Assembly: GCF_009646335.1 (NCBI RefSeq) | Contig: NZ_WJBU01000001.1 | Location: forward strand, 248,001 to 312,000 | From: Caenimonas koreensis DSM 17982 | GTDB taxonomy: Bacteria > Pseudomonadota > Gammaproteobacteria > Burkholderiales > Burkholderiaceae_C | Length of the DNA: 64,000 nt | Direction: 5' to 3' | Part shown: piece after piece, positions 53,586 to 62,368 of the stretch | How the letters are laid out: each line of letters opens with the position of its first letter | How positions within the stretch are numbered: the stretch's first letter is position 1 | Program-made: the position numbers and the translations under genes | Notes under the pieces: model-generated | Databases searched by the model: none | Told to the model about the DNA's origin: nothing | Seen by the model: the letters and a program-made list of their open reading frames with translations, nothing else

Positions 53586-54749
53586 ATGGCCACGCAAAGA
53601 CTCGGACTCATCATGCACGGCGTCACCGGCCGCATGGGCATGAACCAGCACCTGATCCGCTCCATCGTCGCGATCCGCGACCAAGGCGGTGTGCTGCTCT
53701 CCAATGGCGATCGCGTCATGCCCGACCCCATCCTCATTGGCCGCAACGCCGACAAGATCGAAGCGCTGGCCAAAGCCTGGAAGATCGAGCGCTGGGGCAC
53801 CGATCTCGACAAAGCGCTCGAGAACAAGGACGACACCGTCTTCTTCGACGCAGGCACCACGCAGATGCGCCCCACGCTGCTCGCAGAAGCCCTGCGCGCA
53901 GGCAAGCACGTGTACTGCGAGAAACCCATTGCCACCAACCTCAATGAAGCCGTCGAGATCGCGCGCCTCGCGCAAGACTCGGGCCTCAAGCACGGCGCCG
54001 TGCAAGACAAACTGTTCCTGCCCGGCCTGCGCAAGCTCGACATGCTTCGCCGCGCGGGCTTCTTCGGCAAGATGCTCTCTGTGCGGCTGGAGTTCGGCTA
54101 CTGGGTGTTCGAAGGCGACCTGCAACCCATCCAGCGCCCCAGCTGGAACTACCGCGCCGAAGAAGGCGGCGGGATGATCCTGGACATGATGTGCCACTGG
54201 CGCTACGTGCTCGACAACCTGTTTGGCGAAGTGAAGTCCATCAGCTGCATAGGCGCCACGCACATCCCCGAGCGCTGGGACGAAGCTGGCAAGTCATACA
54301 AGGCCACCGCTGACGATGCTGCATATGCCACCGCTGAACTCGTCGGCCACAACGGCGAGCGAGTGATCGCGCAGATGAACATGTCGTGGGCCACGCGCGT
54401 TCGCCGCGACGACCTCGTCACCTTCCACGTCGATGGCACACATGGCTCGGCCGTGGCGGGCTTGCAGGAATGCCGCGCGCAAAGCCGCGTGACCACGCCG
54501 CGCCCGGTGTGGAACCCCGACGTGAAGCAGACGATGAACTTCTTCGACCAGTGGCAGGTGGTGCCCGACTCGCAGGTGTACGACAACGGCTTCAAAATCC
54601 AGTGGGAGCACTTCATCCGCCACGTGGTCGAAAGCGAGCCGTATCGCTGGACACTGCCTGAAGGCGCGAAGGGTGTGCAGCTTGTTGAAGCAGCCCTGCA
54701 GTCATGGAAAGAGCGGCGCTGGGTGGACGTGCAGCCGCTGGTCGTGTGA
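53586..54749 (+). CDS. Gfo/Idh/MocA-family oxidoreductase
   Basis: 387 residues. N-terminal Rossmann domain with MHGVTGRMGMNQHLIRSIVA as the nucleotide loop and CEKPIATNLNEAVEIARLA, where the Lys of EKP is catalytic. The C-terminal alpha/beta domain carries the substrate site. Such enzymes oxidise or reduce sugars, inositols and related compounds with NAD(P). GGAG lies 8 bases before the ATG. First gene of a three-gene operon with a DUF993 protein and a sugar isomerase. Confidence 0.92.
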   Translation: MATQRLGLIMHGVTGRMGMNQHLIRSIVAIRDQGGVLLSNGDRVMPDPILIGRNADKIEALAKAWKIERWGTDLDKALENKDDTVFFDAGTTQMRPTLLAEALRAGKHVYCEKPIATNLNEAVEIARLAQDSGLKHGAVQDKLFLPGLRKLDMLRRAGFFGKMLSVRLEFGYWVFEGDLQPIQRPSWNYRAEEGGGMILDMMCHWRYVLDNLFGEVKSISCIGATHIPERWDEAGKSYKATADDAAYATAELVGHNGERVIAQMNMSWATRVRRDDLVTFHVDGTHGSAVAGLQECRAQSRVTTPRPVWNPDVKQTMNFFDQWQVVPDSQVYDNGFKIQWEHFIRHVVESEPYRWTLPEGAKGVQLVEAALQSWKERRWVDVQPLVV

Positions 54750-55948
54750 GCACCACTGCAATGCCACTTTCCATCCAACTGCCAGCCGCGAATGGCACTC
54801 TCGCCACCTACACGCTGCGCGGTGCGCCTCTTGCGCGACCTGCTCCGGGCCTGACGTTCAATCGCATCGCCTACTCCGCCGCGCACGTCGTTGCCGATCC
54901 GCTCGCCGCCATCGACCCATGGCTGCAATGCGCCATCGACTGGGACACCACCATCGCCTACCGTCGCCACCTGTGGTCACTCGGCCTTGGCGTTGCCGAA
55001 GCGATGGACACCGCGCAGCGCGGCATGGGCCTCGACTGGTCCACGTCACTCGAGCTGATCCGCCGCTCGCTCGACGCGGCGCGCGACTACCCCGGTGCAC
55101 TTGTCGCCTCCGGCTGCGGCACCGACCACCTCGTGCTGGATGACGTGAAGACGGTCGACCAGGTGATCGCCGGCTACGAAGCGCAGATGGCCGCCATCGA
55201 AAAACTCGGCGGCAAACTCATCGTGATGGCAAGCCGCGCACTGGCCCGTGTTGCCACGGGCCCCGCCGACTACGAGCGTGTGTACGACCGCATCCTCTCG
55301 CAGGCGAAGCAGCCCGTGGTGCTGCATTGGCTGGGCGACATGTTCGACCCCGCCCTGGCCGGCTACTGGGGCAGCACCGACACAGACGCGGCAATGGACA
55401 CGGCGCTCGGCATCATCGCCGCGCATCCCAGCAAGGTGGACGGCATCAAGATTTCCCTGCTCGACAAAGACAAGGAAATCGCGATGCGCCGCCGCCTGCC
55501 GGCGGGTGTTCGCATGTACACCGGCGACGACTTCAATTACGCAGAACTCATCGCAGGTGACGGCCACGGCAGCGAGCCGACGCATGGCAAGAGCGATGCG
55601 CTGCTCGGCATCTTCGATGCGATAGCGCCTGCTGCCAGCGCAGCGCTCGGTGAACTCGCACAGGGCAACCTCGAGAAGTTCCACGCGATCCTCGGCCCGA
55701 CGGTGCCGCTCTCGCGCCACATCTTTGCGGCGCCCACGCGCTTTTACAAAACCGGCGTCGTGTTCATGGCGTGGCTCAATGGCCATCAATCGCACTTCAC
55801 GATGGTGGGCGGCCAGCAAAGCACAAGGTCGCTGCAGCACCTTGCAGAACTGTTCCGCCTGGCGGACGCGGCGAATGTTTTGGTGCAACCAGAACTCGCA
55901 ATGCATCGCATGAAGACGCTGCTCGCCATGCACGGCGTCGATCAGTGA
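54746..55948 (+). CDS. DUF993 protein (aldolase-like TIM barrel)
   Basis: About 400 residues. Similar in outline to dihydrodipicolinate-synthase-type lyases; conserved segments include AIDWDTTIAYRRHLWSLGLG, PVVLHWLGDMFDPALAGYWG and KVDGIKISLLDKDKEI, the last with a Lys in the position of a Schiff-base residue (inference). GTG at 54746 overlaps the upstream stop by 4 bases; ATG at 54761 is an alternative. Probably a sugar-acid aldolase or dehydratase working between the oxidoreductase and the isomerase. Confidence 0.75.
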   Translation: MSTTAMPLSIQLPAANGTLATYTLRGAPLARPAPGLTFNRIAYSAAHVVADPLAAIDPWLQCAIDWDTTIAYRRHLWSLGLGVAEAMDTAQRGMGLDWSTSLELIRRSLDAARDYPGALVASGCGTDHLVLDDVKTVDQVIAGYEAQMAAIEKLGGKLIVMASRALARVATGPADYERVYDRILSQAKQPVVLHWLGDMFDPALAGYWGSTDTDAAMDTALGIIAAHPSKVDGIKISLLDKDKEIAMRRRLPAGVRMYTGDDFNYAELIAGDGHGSEPTHGKSDALLGIFDAIAPAASAALGELAQGNLEKFHAILGPTVPLSRHIFAAPTRFYKTGVVFMAWLNGHQSHFTMVGGQQSTRSLQHLAELFRLADAANVLVQPELAMHRMKTLLAMHGVDQ

Positions 55949-56826
55949 TGCGCGACTTCTCGCAAGACCACCGCTGGCTGTCGATCAACACGGCAACAGT
56001 TCGCAAGAGCCGCGGCGTTGATGTGCCGCTCGTTGACATCATCGAAGCGTGCGCACAGCGCGGCATCCGCGCCATCTCGCCCTGGCGCGACCAGGTGGCT
56101 GCTGCCGGGCTGGATGTGGTGTCAAAACTCATCAGGCAACACGGCCTCGAACTCTCGGGCTATTGCCGTGGCGGCATGTTCCCCGCTGTCGGCGCAGACG
56201 CATTGAAAGCCGCGCGTGACGACAACCGCCGTGCCGTGGATGAAGCGCGCGAGCTCAACGCAAAGTGCCTCGTGCTCGTCGTAGGTGCCCTGCCCGGCGC
56301 GCTCGCTGGCAAAGCGCTGCACAAAGACATCGCACACGCACGTTCGCAAGTGCGCGACGGCATCGCCGAGTTGCTCGACTACGCCAAGTCAGTGCAGATG
56401 CCGTTGGCCATTGAACCCCTGCACCCGATGTATGCCGCCGACCGCGCGTGCGTCAACACGATGGAGCAGGCGCTGGATGTGTGCGACGAACTCGATCCCT
56501 CGCACTCCGGCGCCCTCGGCGTTGCCGTGGACGTGTATCACGTGTGGTGGGACCCGAAGTTGCAAGCGCAGATCGAGCGTGCGGGCCAAAGCCGCCTGCT
56601 TGCCTTCCACGTGTGCGACTGGCTCACGCCCACGACCGACCTGTTGAACGACCGCGGGATGATGGGCGACGGCGTGATCGACATCCCGCGGATTCGCGAC
56701 TGGATGGAAGCGCAGGGCTTTGCCGGCTACAGCGAAGTTGAAATCTTCTCGACCGGCAACTGGTGGCAGCGGGACATGGCCGAGACACTCGACACGTGCC
56801 TTGCCAGGCACCGGGCCACTGTCTGA
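55948..56826 (+). CDS. Sugar phosphate isomerase/epimerase family protein
   Basis: 292 residues of the xylose-isomerase-like TIM barrel. Metal-binding residues are likely in AIEPLHPM (Glu), VAVDVYHVWWDP (Asp, His), LLAFHVCDWLTP (His, Asp) and GYSEVEIFS (Glu). IolE/IolI-like enzymes of inositol or rare-sugar breakdown share this pattern. It overlaps the DUF993 stop by one base and ends the operon; no terminator is visible. Confidence 0.88.
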   Translation: MRDFSQDHRWLSINTATVRKSRGVDVPLVDIIEACAQRGIRAISPWRDQVAAAGLDVVSKLIRQHGLELSGYCRGGMFPAVGADALKAARDDNRRAVDEARELNAKCLVLVVGALPGALAGKALHKDIAHARSQVRDGIAELLDYAKSVQMPLAIEPLHPMYAADRACVNTMEQALDVCDELDPSHSGALGVAVDVYHVWWDPKLQAQIERAGQSRLLAFHVCDWLTPTTDLLNDRGMMGDGVIDIPRIRDWMEAQGFAGYSEVEIFSTGNWWQRDMAETLDTCLARHRATV

Positions 56827-56837
56827 CCCGGCAATCG

Positions 56838-57395
56838 TTACCCCGCCGCCGTCAGCATGTTCTGCACACCCGTGCGAACGGGCGTAGCAGCCACCCGGGG
56901 CTTCTCTGCGCCCACATCCACATCGCCGGAGAGTTGGCCGCCCTCTTCAATCACGATCTTGCCGTAGTGGACTTTGCCGGTGACCTTGCCCGTCGAATAG
57001 ATCACGAGCTTCTGGCGCGCATTCAGGTTGCCCTCGAAGTGGCCGCGGATTTCTGCAATGTCGATGTCGGCAGAGCCCTTGAACGAGCCGCGCTCTGAGA
57101 TCTGGATCACACGCGAATCCATCGTTGCCTCAACTGAGCCTTCCACCACAAGCGTGTCGCAATCGGTGATCTCCACGCCCTTGAGCTTGATGTTCGGGCC
57201 GACGGTGAGCTTGCTCTCGCCTTCCTTGGCAGGCACGGTATTGGCTGCGGGCATGCTGGGTGCGGCTACTGATGCAGATGCAGATGCTGCGCCTGAGGGC
57301 GACGACCCTGTCGAGTTCTGACCCTGCCCCTGCGTGCGCGGCTGGGTATACGGATCGCTGTCGCGCTTGTTGAAAAACGGGGATTGCAGTGCCAT
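56838..57395 (-). CDS. Bactofilin-like polymer-forming protein
   Basis: 185 residues. A disordered Ser/Ala-rich N-terminus (1-60) precedes a right-handed beta-helix bactofilin domain (about 65-165), seen in SKLTVGPNIKLKGVEITDCD, VEGSVEATMD and RGHFEGNLNARQKLVIYSTG. Bactofilins form filaments at the membrane for cell shape, polarity or envelope assembly. AGAGGAA is 7 bases before ATG 57395. It is the neighbour of a GspB/ExeA pair on the same strand. Confidence 0.88.
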   Translation of the reverse strand: MALQSPFFNKRDSDPYTQPRTQGQGQNSTGSSPSGAASASASVAAPSMPAANTVPAKEGESKLTVGPNIKLKGVEITDCDTLVVEGSVEATMDSRVIQISERGSFKGSADIDIAEIRGHFEGNLNARQKLVIYSTGKVTGKVHYGKIVIEEGGQLSGDVDVGAEKPRVAATPVRTGVQNMLTAAG

Positions 57396-57518
57396 GGTGT
57401 ACTTCCTCTGATTCACGGTTGTAAGAGCTGCCGATCCTACGGACGGGCTGCATTACATGTTCACCGCGTAACGCAAGTTAAGTAACCATTGGCTGTCTGC
57501 ACCACCAGCCATGCGCGA

Positions 57519-58349
57519 TCAATAGCTCACCGAATAACGGGCACCGCGAAACTTCAGCACCGCGATCTTCGGCTTGACCTCTTCGAGCACCACACCGGAA
57601 GTGATCTCGCTGCCTTCGCTGAACACCTGGCCATTGACGATCAACATGCGCTGCGCACGATTGGCGGAATACACACCGCCGCTGATGGAGAGCTTGGGTG
57701 CATCGGCAGGCAGGCCCGCAACGGGCGGTGCTGGCGGCGCATTCGCGGCAACGGGTGGCAACAAGGGCGCTATGGGAGCGGGCCCGGTGGCGGCAGGCGG
57801 CGCCGTCGGCATCGCAGGCGGCTCCATGCCGGGCGGCTGTTGCTGCGCAGGCGGCAGCGGCAGGGGCGCCACACCCGGTGCGTTGCTGCCAAGCTGGCGC
57901 GGCGCGGCCTGGGGCTTGCCCGTGAACCGCGGCTGCGCCTGCTGCGTGAATTGCGGTGGCAGCTGCGGCGACTCAGGCATGACTTTGCTGCCCACCACCG
58001 GCCCCATGGGCGCCATCATCGGCATGCGGATCGCCTCGCCTGGCTGCGGTTGCGGCCGCGGCTCGGCGTTGATGATCACGGGTGCTGCCGCCACCACGTC
58101 ATCGCGTTGCGCCTGCTGCGCCTTGACCGCCTGTGCCTGGCTCACCTCGGGCTGCCGGTTGTACAAAGCCCAGGCTGCGAACGCCACAGCGACGACGGCA
58201 ACGCCAGCGCCCACGTAATACCAGGGCCGCAGCCGCCCCGGCTCATTCACGCCTGACGGCAAGCGCGCGCCCTGCGAGTTGATTCCCTGGGCGGACTCAC
58301 GCGCGCGCTGCGCGTCGGCTTTGCGAAGGGCGTCGAGGATGTAGGACAT
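57519..58349 (-). CDS. gspB: General secretion pathway protein B (GspB)
   Basis: 276 residues. The family start MSYILDALRKADAQRARESAQ is followed by one membrane helix (about 44-62), a long Pro/Gln/Ala-rich periplasmic region, and a C-terminal GspB domain (about 210-275) with KLSISGGVYSANRAQRMLIV. GspB/ExeB works with GspA/ExeA to place the type II secretion secretin through peptidoglycan. It follows exeA by 12 bases. Confidence 0.9.
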   Translation of the reverse strand: MSYILDALRKADAQRARESAQGINSQGARLPSGVNEPGRLRPWYYVGAGVAVVAVAFAAWALYNRQPEVSQAQAVKAQQAQRDDVVAAAPVIINAEPRPQPQPGEAIRMPMMAPMGPVVGSKVMPESPQLPPQFTQQAQPRFTGKPQAAPRQLGSNAPGVAPLPLPPAQQQPPGMEPPAMPTAPPAATGPAPIAPLLPPVAANAPPAPPVAGLPADAPKLSISGGVYSANRAQRMLIVNGQVFSEGSEITSGVVLEEVKPKIAVLKFRGARYSVSY

Positions 58350-58361
58350 GGTCTTGGTCGG

Positions 58362-60086
58362 TTACTGCGTGCGCAGGCGCGGCTCTTCGACGCCTGCAGC
58401 ACGATTGAGTTGCATGTAAGTCATCGGACCCGGCAGGCCGTCCGGCTCCAGTCCGTGCGAAAGCTGGAAGGCGCGCAGCTGCGCCTTCAACGCGTTGTCG
58501 AGCGTGCGCGGGCCGGCGGGCGGCGGCAGCTTGTCAATGGCAGCGAGCCTGGCGGCGATCCAGTCCACAGTGGCGCCGCCCTTGTTCTCGCCGGTCGGCC
58601 CGGTGTAGCCGGCAGGCGTGCGCCACAGCGTCGCGAAGTCGCCCTGCCAGCGCGCGGCGAGTGCGGCGAGCGTCACTGTTTGCTCGGTGCCCGCAGCAGA
58701 CAGCGTTGCCGTGTCACGCGAGATGGCGGTGAGCAACGCGTAGCTTGGCGATCCACTCGTCGCGTCGAGCTTGATGATGCCCGGGCGCCCCAGCTCACGA
58801 ATCATCGGCAGGCCCACGTTGCGCGTGAAGCACTGCAGCTGCTCGCGCGCGAGCGCCTTGCAGGGGTCGCCCTCGCCCGGCTGCGCCTTCCAGCCCTTGG
58901 CGAGGTCACGCCATGCGTCGTCCACCTGGCGATAGAGAACGGGAGCGGCGACAGGTGATGCAGCAGCAGATGCAGCCGCGGATGCTGCCGCCGTGGCAGG
59001 CGCAGCAGCGGCCAGCGCTACCGAGGCGGATGAAGCCGCAACCGGCGCCGGCGAGCTTGCCGGGGCTGCGACGGCCACCGATGCCGAAGCCGCCAGGCTC
59101 GCAGCCTTGGCAGGCGCTGCAGCCGCCTTTTGCGTTGTCGCCACCGCCTGCGCATCGCGCTCGCGCATCAGAGTGGTCGCCACGGCAAACAACCCTGCAC
59201 CCGCAACCAGCCCCAGCGCCAGCACCCAGCCCAGCCGCGCGCGCCCAGGTGCAGAAGGCGCAGCAAGCGTTTCAAAGACCTCTGCCGCCGCCTTGTCCAC
59301 CGTCTTGCGGTCCACATCGGGCCGGCTGTTGGCAAAGGCTCCGAGCAACGCGCGGTCGCACAGCAAATTGATGCGCCGGGGCACGCCACGCGACAGCTCG
59401 TGGATGCGCCGCAGCGCCTTTGGCTGAATCGGCATCGGCCGGTTCAGCCCCGCCACATCGAGCCGGTGCTCGATGTATTGCGCCGTCTCCGCGGGCGTGA
59501 GCGGCCCCAGGTGGTAGCGCGCAATCACGCGCTGGGCGAGCTGCTCCAGCTCGGGCCGCGCGAGCATCGTGCGCAGCTCGGGCTGGCCGATCAGCACGAT
59601 TTGCAGCAGCTTGCGCTCGCGTGTTTCCAGGTTGGTGAGCAGGCGCAGTTGCTCCAGCACTTCGGCTTCGAGGTTCTGCGCCTCGTCGATGATCAGCACG
59701 TTGTTGCGGCCCGCCGCATGCTCCTTGAGCAGGAATGCGTTGAGCGGATCGAGGTAGTCCTTGACGGTGGTGGTGCGCCCCTGCTGCGCAGGCACGTCGA
59801 TGTGGAATTCATCGCAGATCGACTGCAGCAGCTCGATCACCGTCAACTTCGGGTTGAAGATGTAGGCGACGTTGCAGTCTTTGGGGATCTGCTCAAGGAA
59901 CAATCGGCACACGGTTGTCTTGCCCGTGCCGATCTCGCCCGACAGCAACACAAAACCGCCGCCCCCACCCAGCCCATACAGCAGGTGCGCCAACGCCTCG
60001 CGGTGACGCTCGCTCATGAAGAGGTAGCGTGGGTCCGGCGCGATCGAGAAAGGCTCGTGCTTGAGCCCGAAATACTCGGCGTACAT
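58362..60086 (-). CDS. ExeA/GspA-type AAA ATPase
   Basis: 574 residues. AAA_22-like ATPase (about 1-275): Walker A GEIGTGKTT, Walker B NVLIIDEAQNLEAEVLEQLR. One membrane helix near 280-305, an Ala/Ser-rich linker, and a periplasmic part ending in a peptidoglycan-binding domain (LKAQLRAFQLSHGLEPDGLP). With GspB it may remodel cell wall for secretin assembly. No other type II secretion genes are in the window. Confidence 0.9.
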   Translation of the reverse strand: MYAEYFGLKHEPFSIAPDPRYLFMSERHREALAHLLYGLGGGGGFVLLSGEIGTGKTTVCRLFLEQIPKDCNVAYIFNPKLTVIELLQSICDEFHIDVPAQQGRTTTVKDYLDPLNAFLLKEHAAGRNNVLIIDEAQNLEAEVLEQLRLLTNLETRERKLLQIVLIGQPELRTMLARPELEQLAQRVIARYHLGPLTPAETAQYIEHRLDVAGLNRPMPIQPKALRRIHELSRGVPRRINLLCDRALLGAFANSRPDVDRKTVDKAAAEVFETLAAPSAPGRARLGWVLALGLVAGAGLFAVATTLMRERDAQAVATTQKAAAAPAKAASLAASASVAVAAPASSPAPVAASSASVALAAAAPATAAASAAASAAASPVAAPVLYRQVDDAWRDLAKGWKAQPGEGDPCKALAREQLQCFTRNVGLPMIRELGRPGIIKLDATSGSPSYALLTAISRDTATLSAAGTEQTVTLAALAARWQGDFATLWRTPAGYTGPTGENKGGATVDWIAARLAAIDKLPPPAGPRTLDNALKAQLRAFQLSHGLEPDGLPGPMTYMQLNRAAGVEEPRLRTQ

Positions 60087-60127
60087 GCGCCAAGGATACC
60101 GTTACGCCGCAGCAGGGGTCCGCTTAA

Positions 60128-60187
60128 GCCGCAGCCAGCGGTAACGTTATGCCGTAGCCAGCGGTAACGTTATGCCGTAGCCAGCGG
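60128..60187. repeat. 23-bp tandem repeat
   Basis: Units at 60128-60150, 60151-60173 and a partial one at 60174-60187 share GCCGTAGCCAGCGGTAACGT-type sequence, with one or two changes in the first. The repeats read as copies of the last codons and stop of the MFS gene, whose 3' end lies in the third and second units. Confidence 0.8.
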
Positions 60188-61405
60188 CGTGCGCCGCACG
60201 CGCCGCACATTGAACGCGCTCGTGATCAGCACACCCTGCATGAACACCAGGCCCAGCCACACGCCGCGATATTGCTCATGGTCCATCAACGAGCCGAAGA
60301 TCAGCGGCGCGATGGCCTGGCCGATATCGAGGCCTGAGTAGACGATGCCGTACACCCGGCCCGTCGAGTTGTCGGGCGTCGAGCGCTTGACCAGCAGATC
60401 GCGCGAAGGCCCTGCAATGCCGCTGGCAAAACCCATCGCGCCGAACAGCACCGGCACGGCCAATGCAGGCACGCTGCCAAGGCCGATCCACAGCGCGATG
60501 AGCGCCGCTGCGCCAAAACCCAGGCCGACGATGCGCTCGCACTTCTCGGGGTTGGACGCGAGAAAGCCACCCAGCACCATGCCCGCAGCGCTGCACACCA
60601 TGTACACCGTGAGGCACATCGCCGCGAGCGCGATAGGCACGTCATGCAAGTGGCGTGCGGCTGTGGGCGCGAACGCCTGGATCACGCTCAAGACCACCGC
60701 GTAGAAAAAGAAGAAGCCAAAGCACATCCACACCGCGGGAATACGCAGGAAGTCGAAGCTGCCCTCCGGCTGGCCCTGCGCGGACTTGTGCGCGGGCGCT
60801 GCTACCGGCAGGTGGAACTTCTCGCGGTTGAACCACATCACGGCGAGCACGACGAATGCCAGGGTGCCCGCCGTCTGCAGCGCTGCGCGCCATGAAAAAG
60901 CGATGGCAACAGGAACGAGCAACGCAGGCGCCAGCGCCCAGCCCAGGCTGCCCGTGATGCCGTGAAAGCTGTACGCGTGGCCCAGCCTCGGCGCGCTCAC
61001 CTTGCGATTGAGCAGCGTGTAGTCCACCGGGTGGAACACGCCGTTGCCAATGCCCGCCACCACCGAGAACAGCATCATCGTGGTGTAGTTCGGGCTGAGC
61101 GAGAAGCCGAACGCAGCAACGCCCAGCAATGCAAGGCCTGTGAACAGGATAGGGCGCGGGCCGTACTTGTCAACGAGAAAGCCCGACAACGCCTGCACGC
61201 TGCAAGAGACAACGAAGAAGATCGTCATCAGGAAGCCGAGCTCGGTGTAGCTGGCGTTGAACTCATCCTTGAGCCACGGGAACAGCGGCGCCAGCAGCAA
61301 CTGCGAGAAGTGGCTGATCATGTGGGCCAGGCCCACCAGGCCGATCACGCCCGCATCCTGGCGAAGGCTCACGGGGGGCAAGGCGGCCGCGTTGGTCGTA
61401 GTCAT
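60170..61405 (-). CDS. MFS transporter
   Basis: About 411 residues, 12 hydrophobic helices. VDKYGPRPILFTGLALLG is the family loop 2-3 motif (DxxGRR-like). It resembles fosmidomycin-resistance-type and oxalate/organic-acid MFS carriers; substrate unknown. Start at ATG 61405 or 61414 cannot be decided, since neither has a ribosome-binding site. Divergent from the AraC regulator by about 70 bases, which is probably its controller. The stop lies in the 23-bp tandem repeat. Confidence 0.88.
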   Translation of the reverse strand: MTTTNAAALPPVSLRQDAGVIGLVGLAHMISHFSQLLLAPLFPWLKDEFNASYTELGFLMTIFFVVSCSVQALSGFLVDKYGPRPILFTGLALLGVAAFGFSLSPNYTTMMLFSVVAGIGNGVFHPVDYTLLNRKVSAPRLGHAYSFHGITGSLGWALAPALLVPVAIAFSWRAALQTAGTLAFVVLAVMWFNREKFHLPVAAPAHKSAQGQPEGSFDFLRIPAVWMCFGFFFFYAVVLSVIQAFAPTAARHLHDVPIALAAMCLTVYMVCSAAGMVLGGFLASNPEKCERIVGLGFGAAALIALWIGLGSVPALAVPVLFGAMGFASGIAGPSRDLLVKRSTPDNSTGRVYGIVYSGLDIGQAIAPLIFGSLMDHEQYRGVWLGLVFMQGVLITSAFNVRRVRRTPLATA

Positions 61406-61476
61406 GGTGCGCATCGTAGTGCGGACGCGCGCTTCTGAAATGCGACGGAACGACAGGTTTCAGCGAAAATCGGCCA

Positions 61477-62334
61477 ATGGCTACCCGCGCGCCCAAAGTC
61501 ACGCCGATTGGCGACACCGATCCATTCCGGCCCACGCGTGGGCGGCCCGTTCGCATCCGTGCGCGCACGATGCGGGCGGATTCGCACTTCGAGCCGCACA
61601 GCCACGCCTGGTCGCAGCTGGCGTATTGCGCGAGCGGCATCGTGCAAGTGACAGCCGAACGCGAAGGCACAGGCAGCGATGAAGTGACCTACATCGTGCC
61701 GCCCTCGCGCGCCGTGTGGATCGCACCGGGCGCCCGTCACGCCGTGCACGTGCTGGAAGAAGCGCAGTTCCGCACGCTGTACATCGACGCGTCGGTAACG
61801 CCCGCCGGGTGGAGCGGCTGCCGCGTGATCGTCGTCTCACCACTGCTGCGCGAGCTGATACAGGCGCTGGACGCGCCGCTGGCGCAACCCGCATCGCCAC
61901 CCGCACGCGGCATCCGCAAGGATCGCGAGGCGTCGCTCACGCAGCTCGTGCTCGACGAGATCACGCACGCCGACATCCAGGCGCTGGGCGTTCCGCGCCC
62001 GCATGCGCAAGACGGCGACAAGCGGTTGCGCGCGCTGTGTGAGGCTGTGCTTGCCGCGCCGTCGCTGCGCGCGACATTGGGCGAATGGGCTGCGCAGGTT
62101 GGCGCGAGCGAGCGCACGATGGCACGATTGTTTCGCGATGAGCTGGCGATGAGCTACCAGCAGTGGCGACAACAGGTCGTGCTGGCGCACGCCCTGCCCC
62201 TGCTGGCACGCGGCATGCCGATCAGCCACGTGGCGGCGGCCAGCGGCTATGCGAGCGACAGCGCCTTCACTGCCATGTTCAAGGCGGCACTGGGCACGCC
62301 GCCCAGCAGCTTCCAGGTCAAGGGCGGCGCTTGA
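61477..62334 (+). CDS. AraC-family regulator
   Basis: 285 residues. N-terminal cupin (about 25-110: HSHAWSQLAYCASGIVQVTA) and C-terminal double helix-turn-helix (about 185-280: LRATLGEWAAQVGASERTMA and MPISHVAAASGYASDSAFTA). It senses a small ligand and probably activates the divergent MFS gene. Confidence 0.9.
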   Translation: MATRAPKVTPIGDTDPFRPTRGRPVRIRARTMRADSHFEPHSHAWSQLAYCASGIVQVTAEREGTGSDEVTYIVPPSRAVWIAPGARHAVHVLEEAQFRTLYIDASVTPAGWSGCRVIVVSPLLRELIQALDAPLAQPASPPARGIRKDREASLTQLVLDEITHADIQALGVPRPHAQDGDKRLRALCEAVLAAPSLRATLGEWAAQVGASERTMARLFRDELAMSYQQWRQQVVLAHALPLLARGMPISHVAAASGYASDSAFTAMFKAALGTPPSSFQVKGGA

Positions 62335-62338
62335 GGCG

Positions 62339-62354
62339 CCTGAGCTGGCTCAGG
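62339..62354. terminator. Hairpin between araC-type gene and hutF
   Basis: CCTGAGC-TG-GCTCAGG, 7-bp arms, between convergent genes. No T-run follows, so terminator function is uncertain. Confidence 0.35.
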
Positions 62355-62368
62355 TGGCTCCAGCGGGT

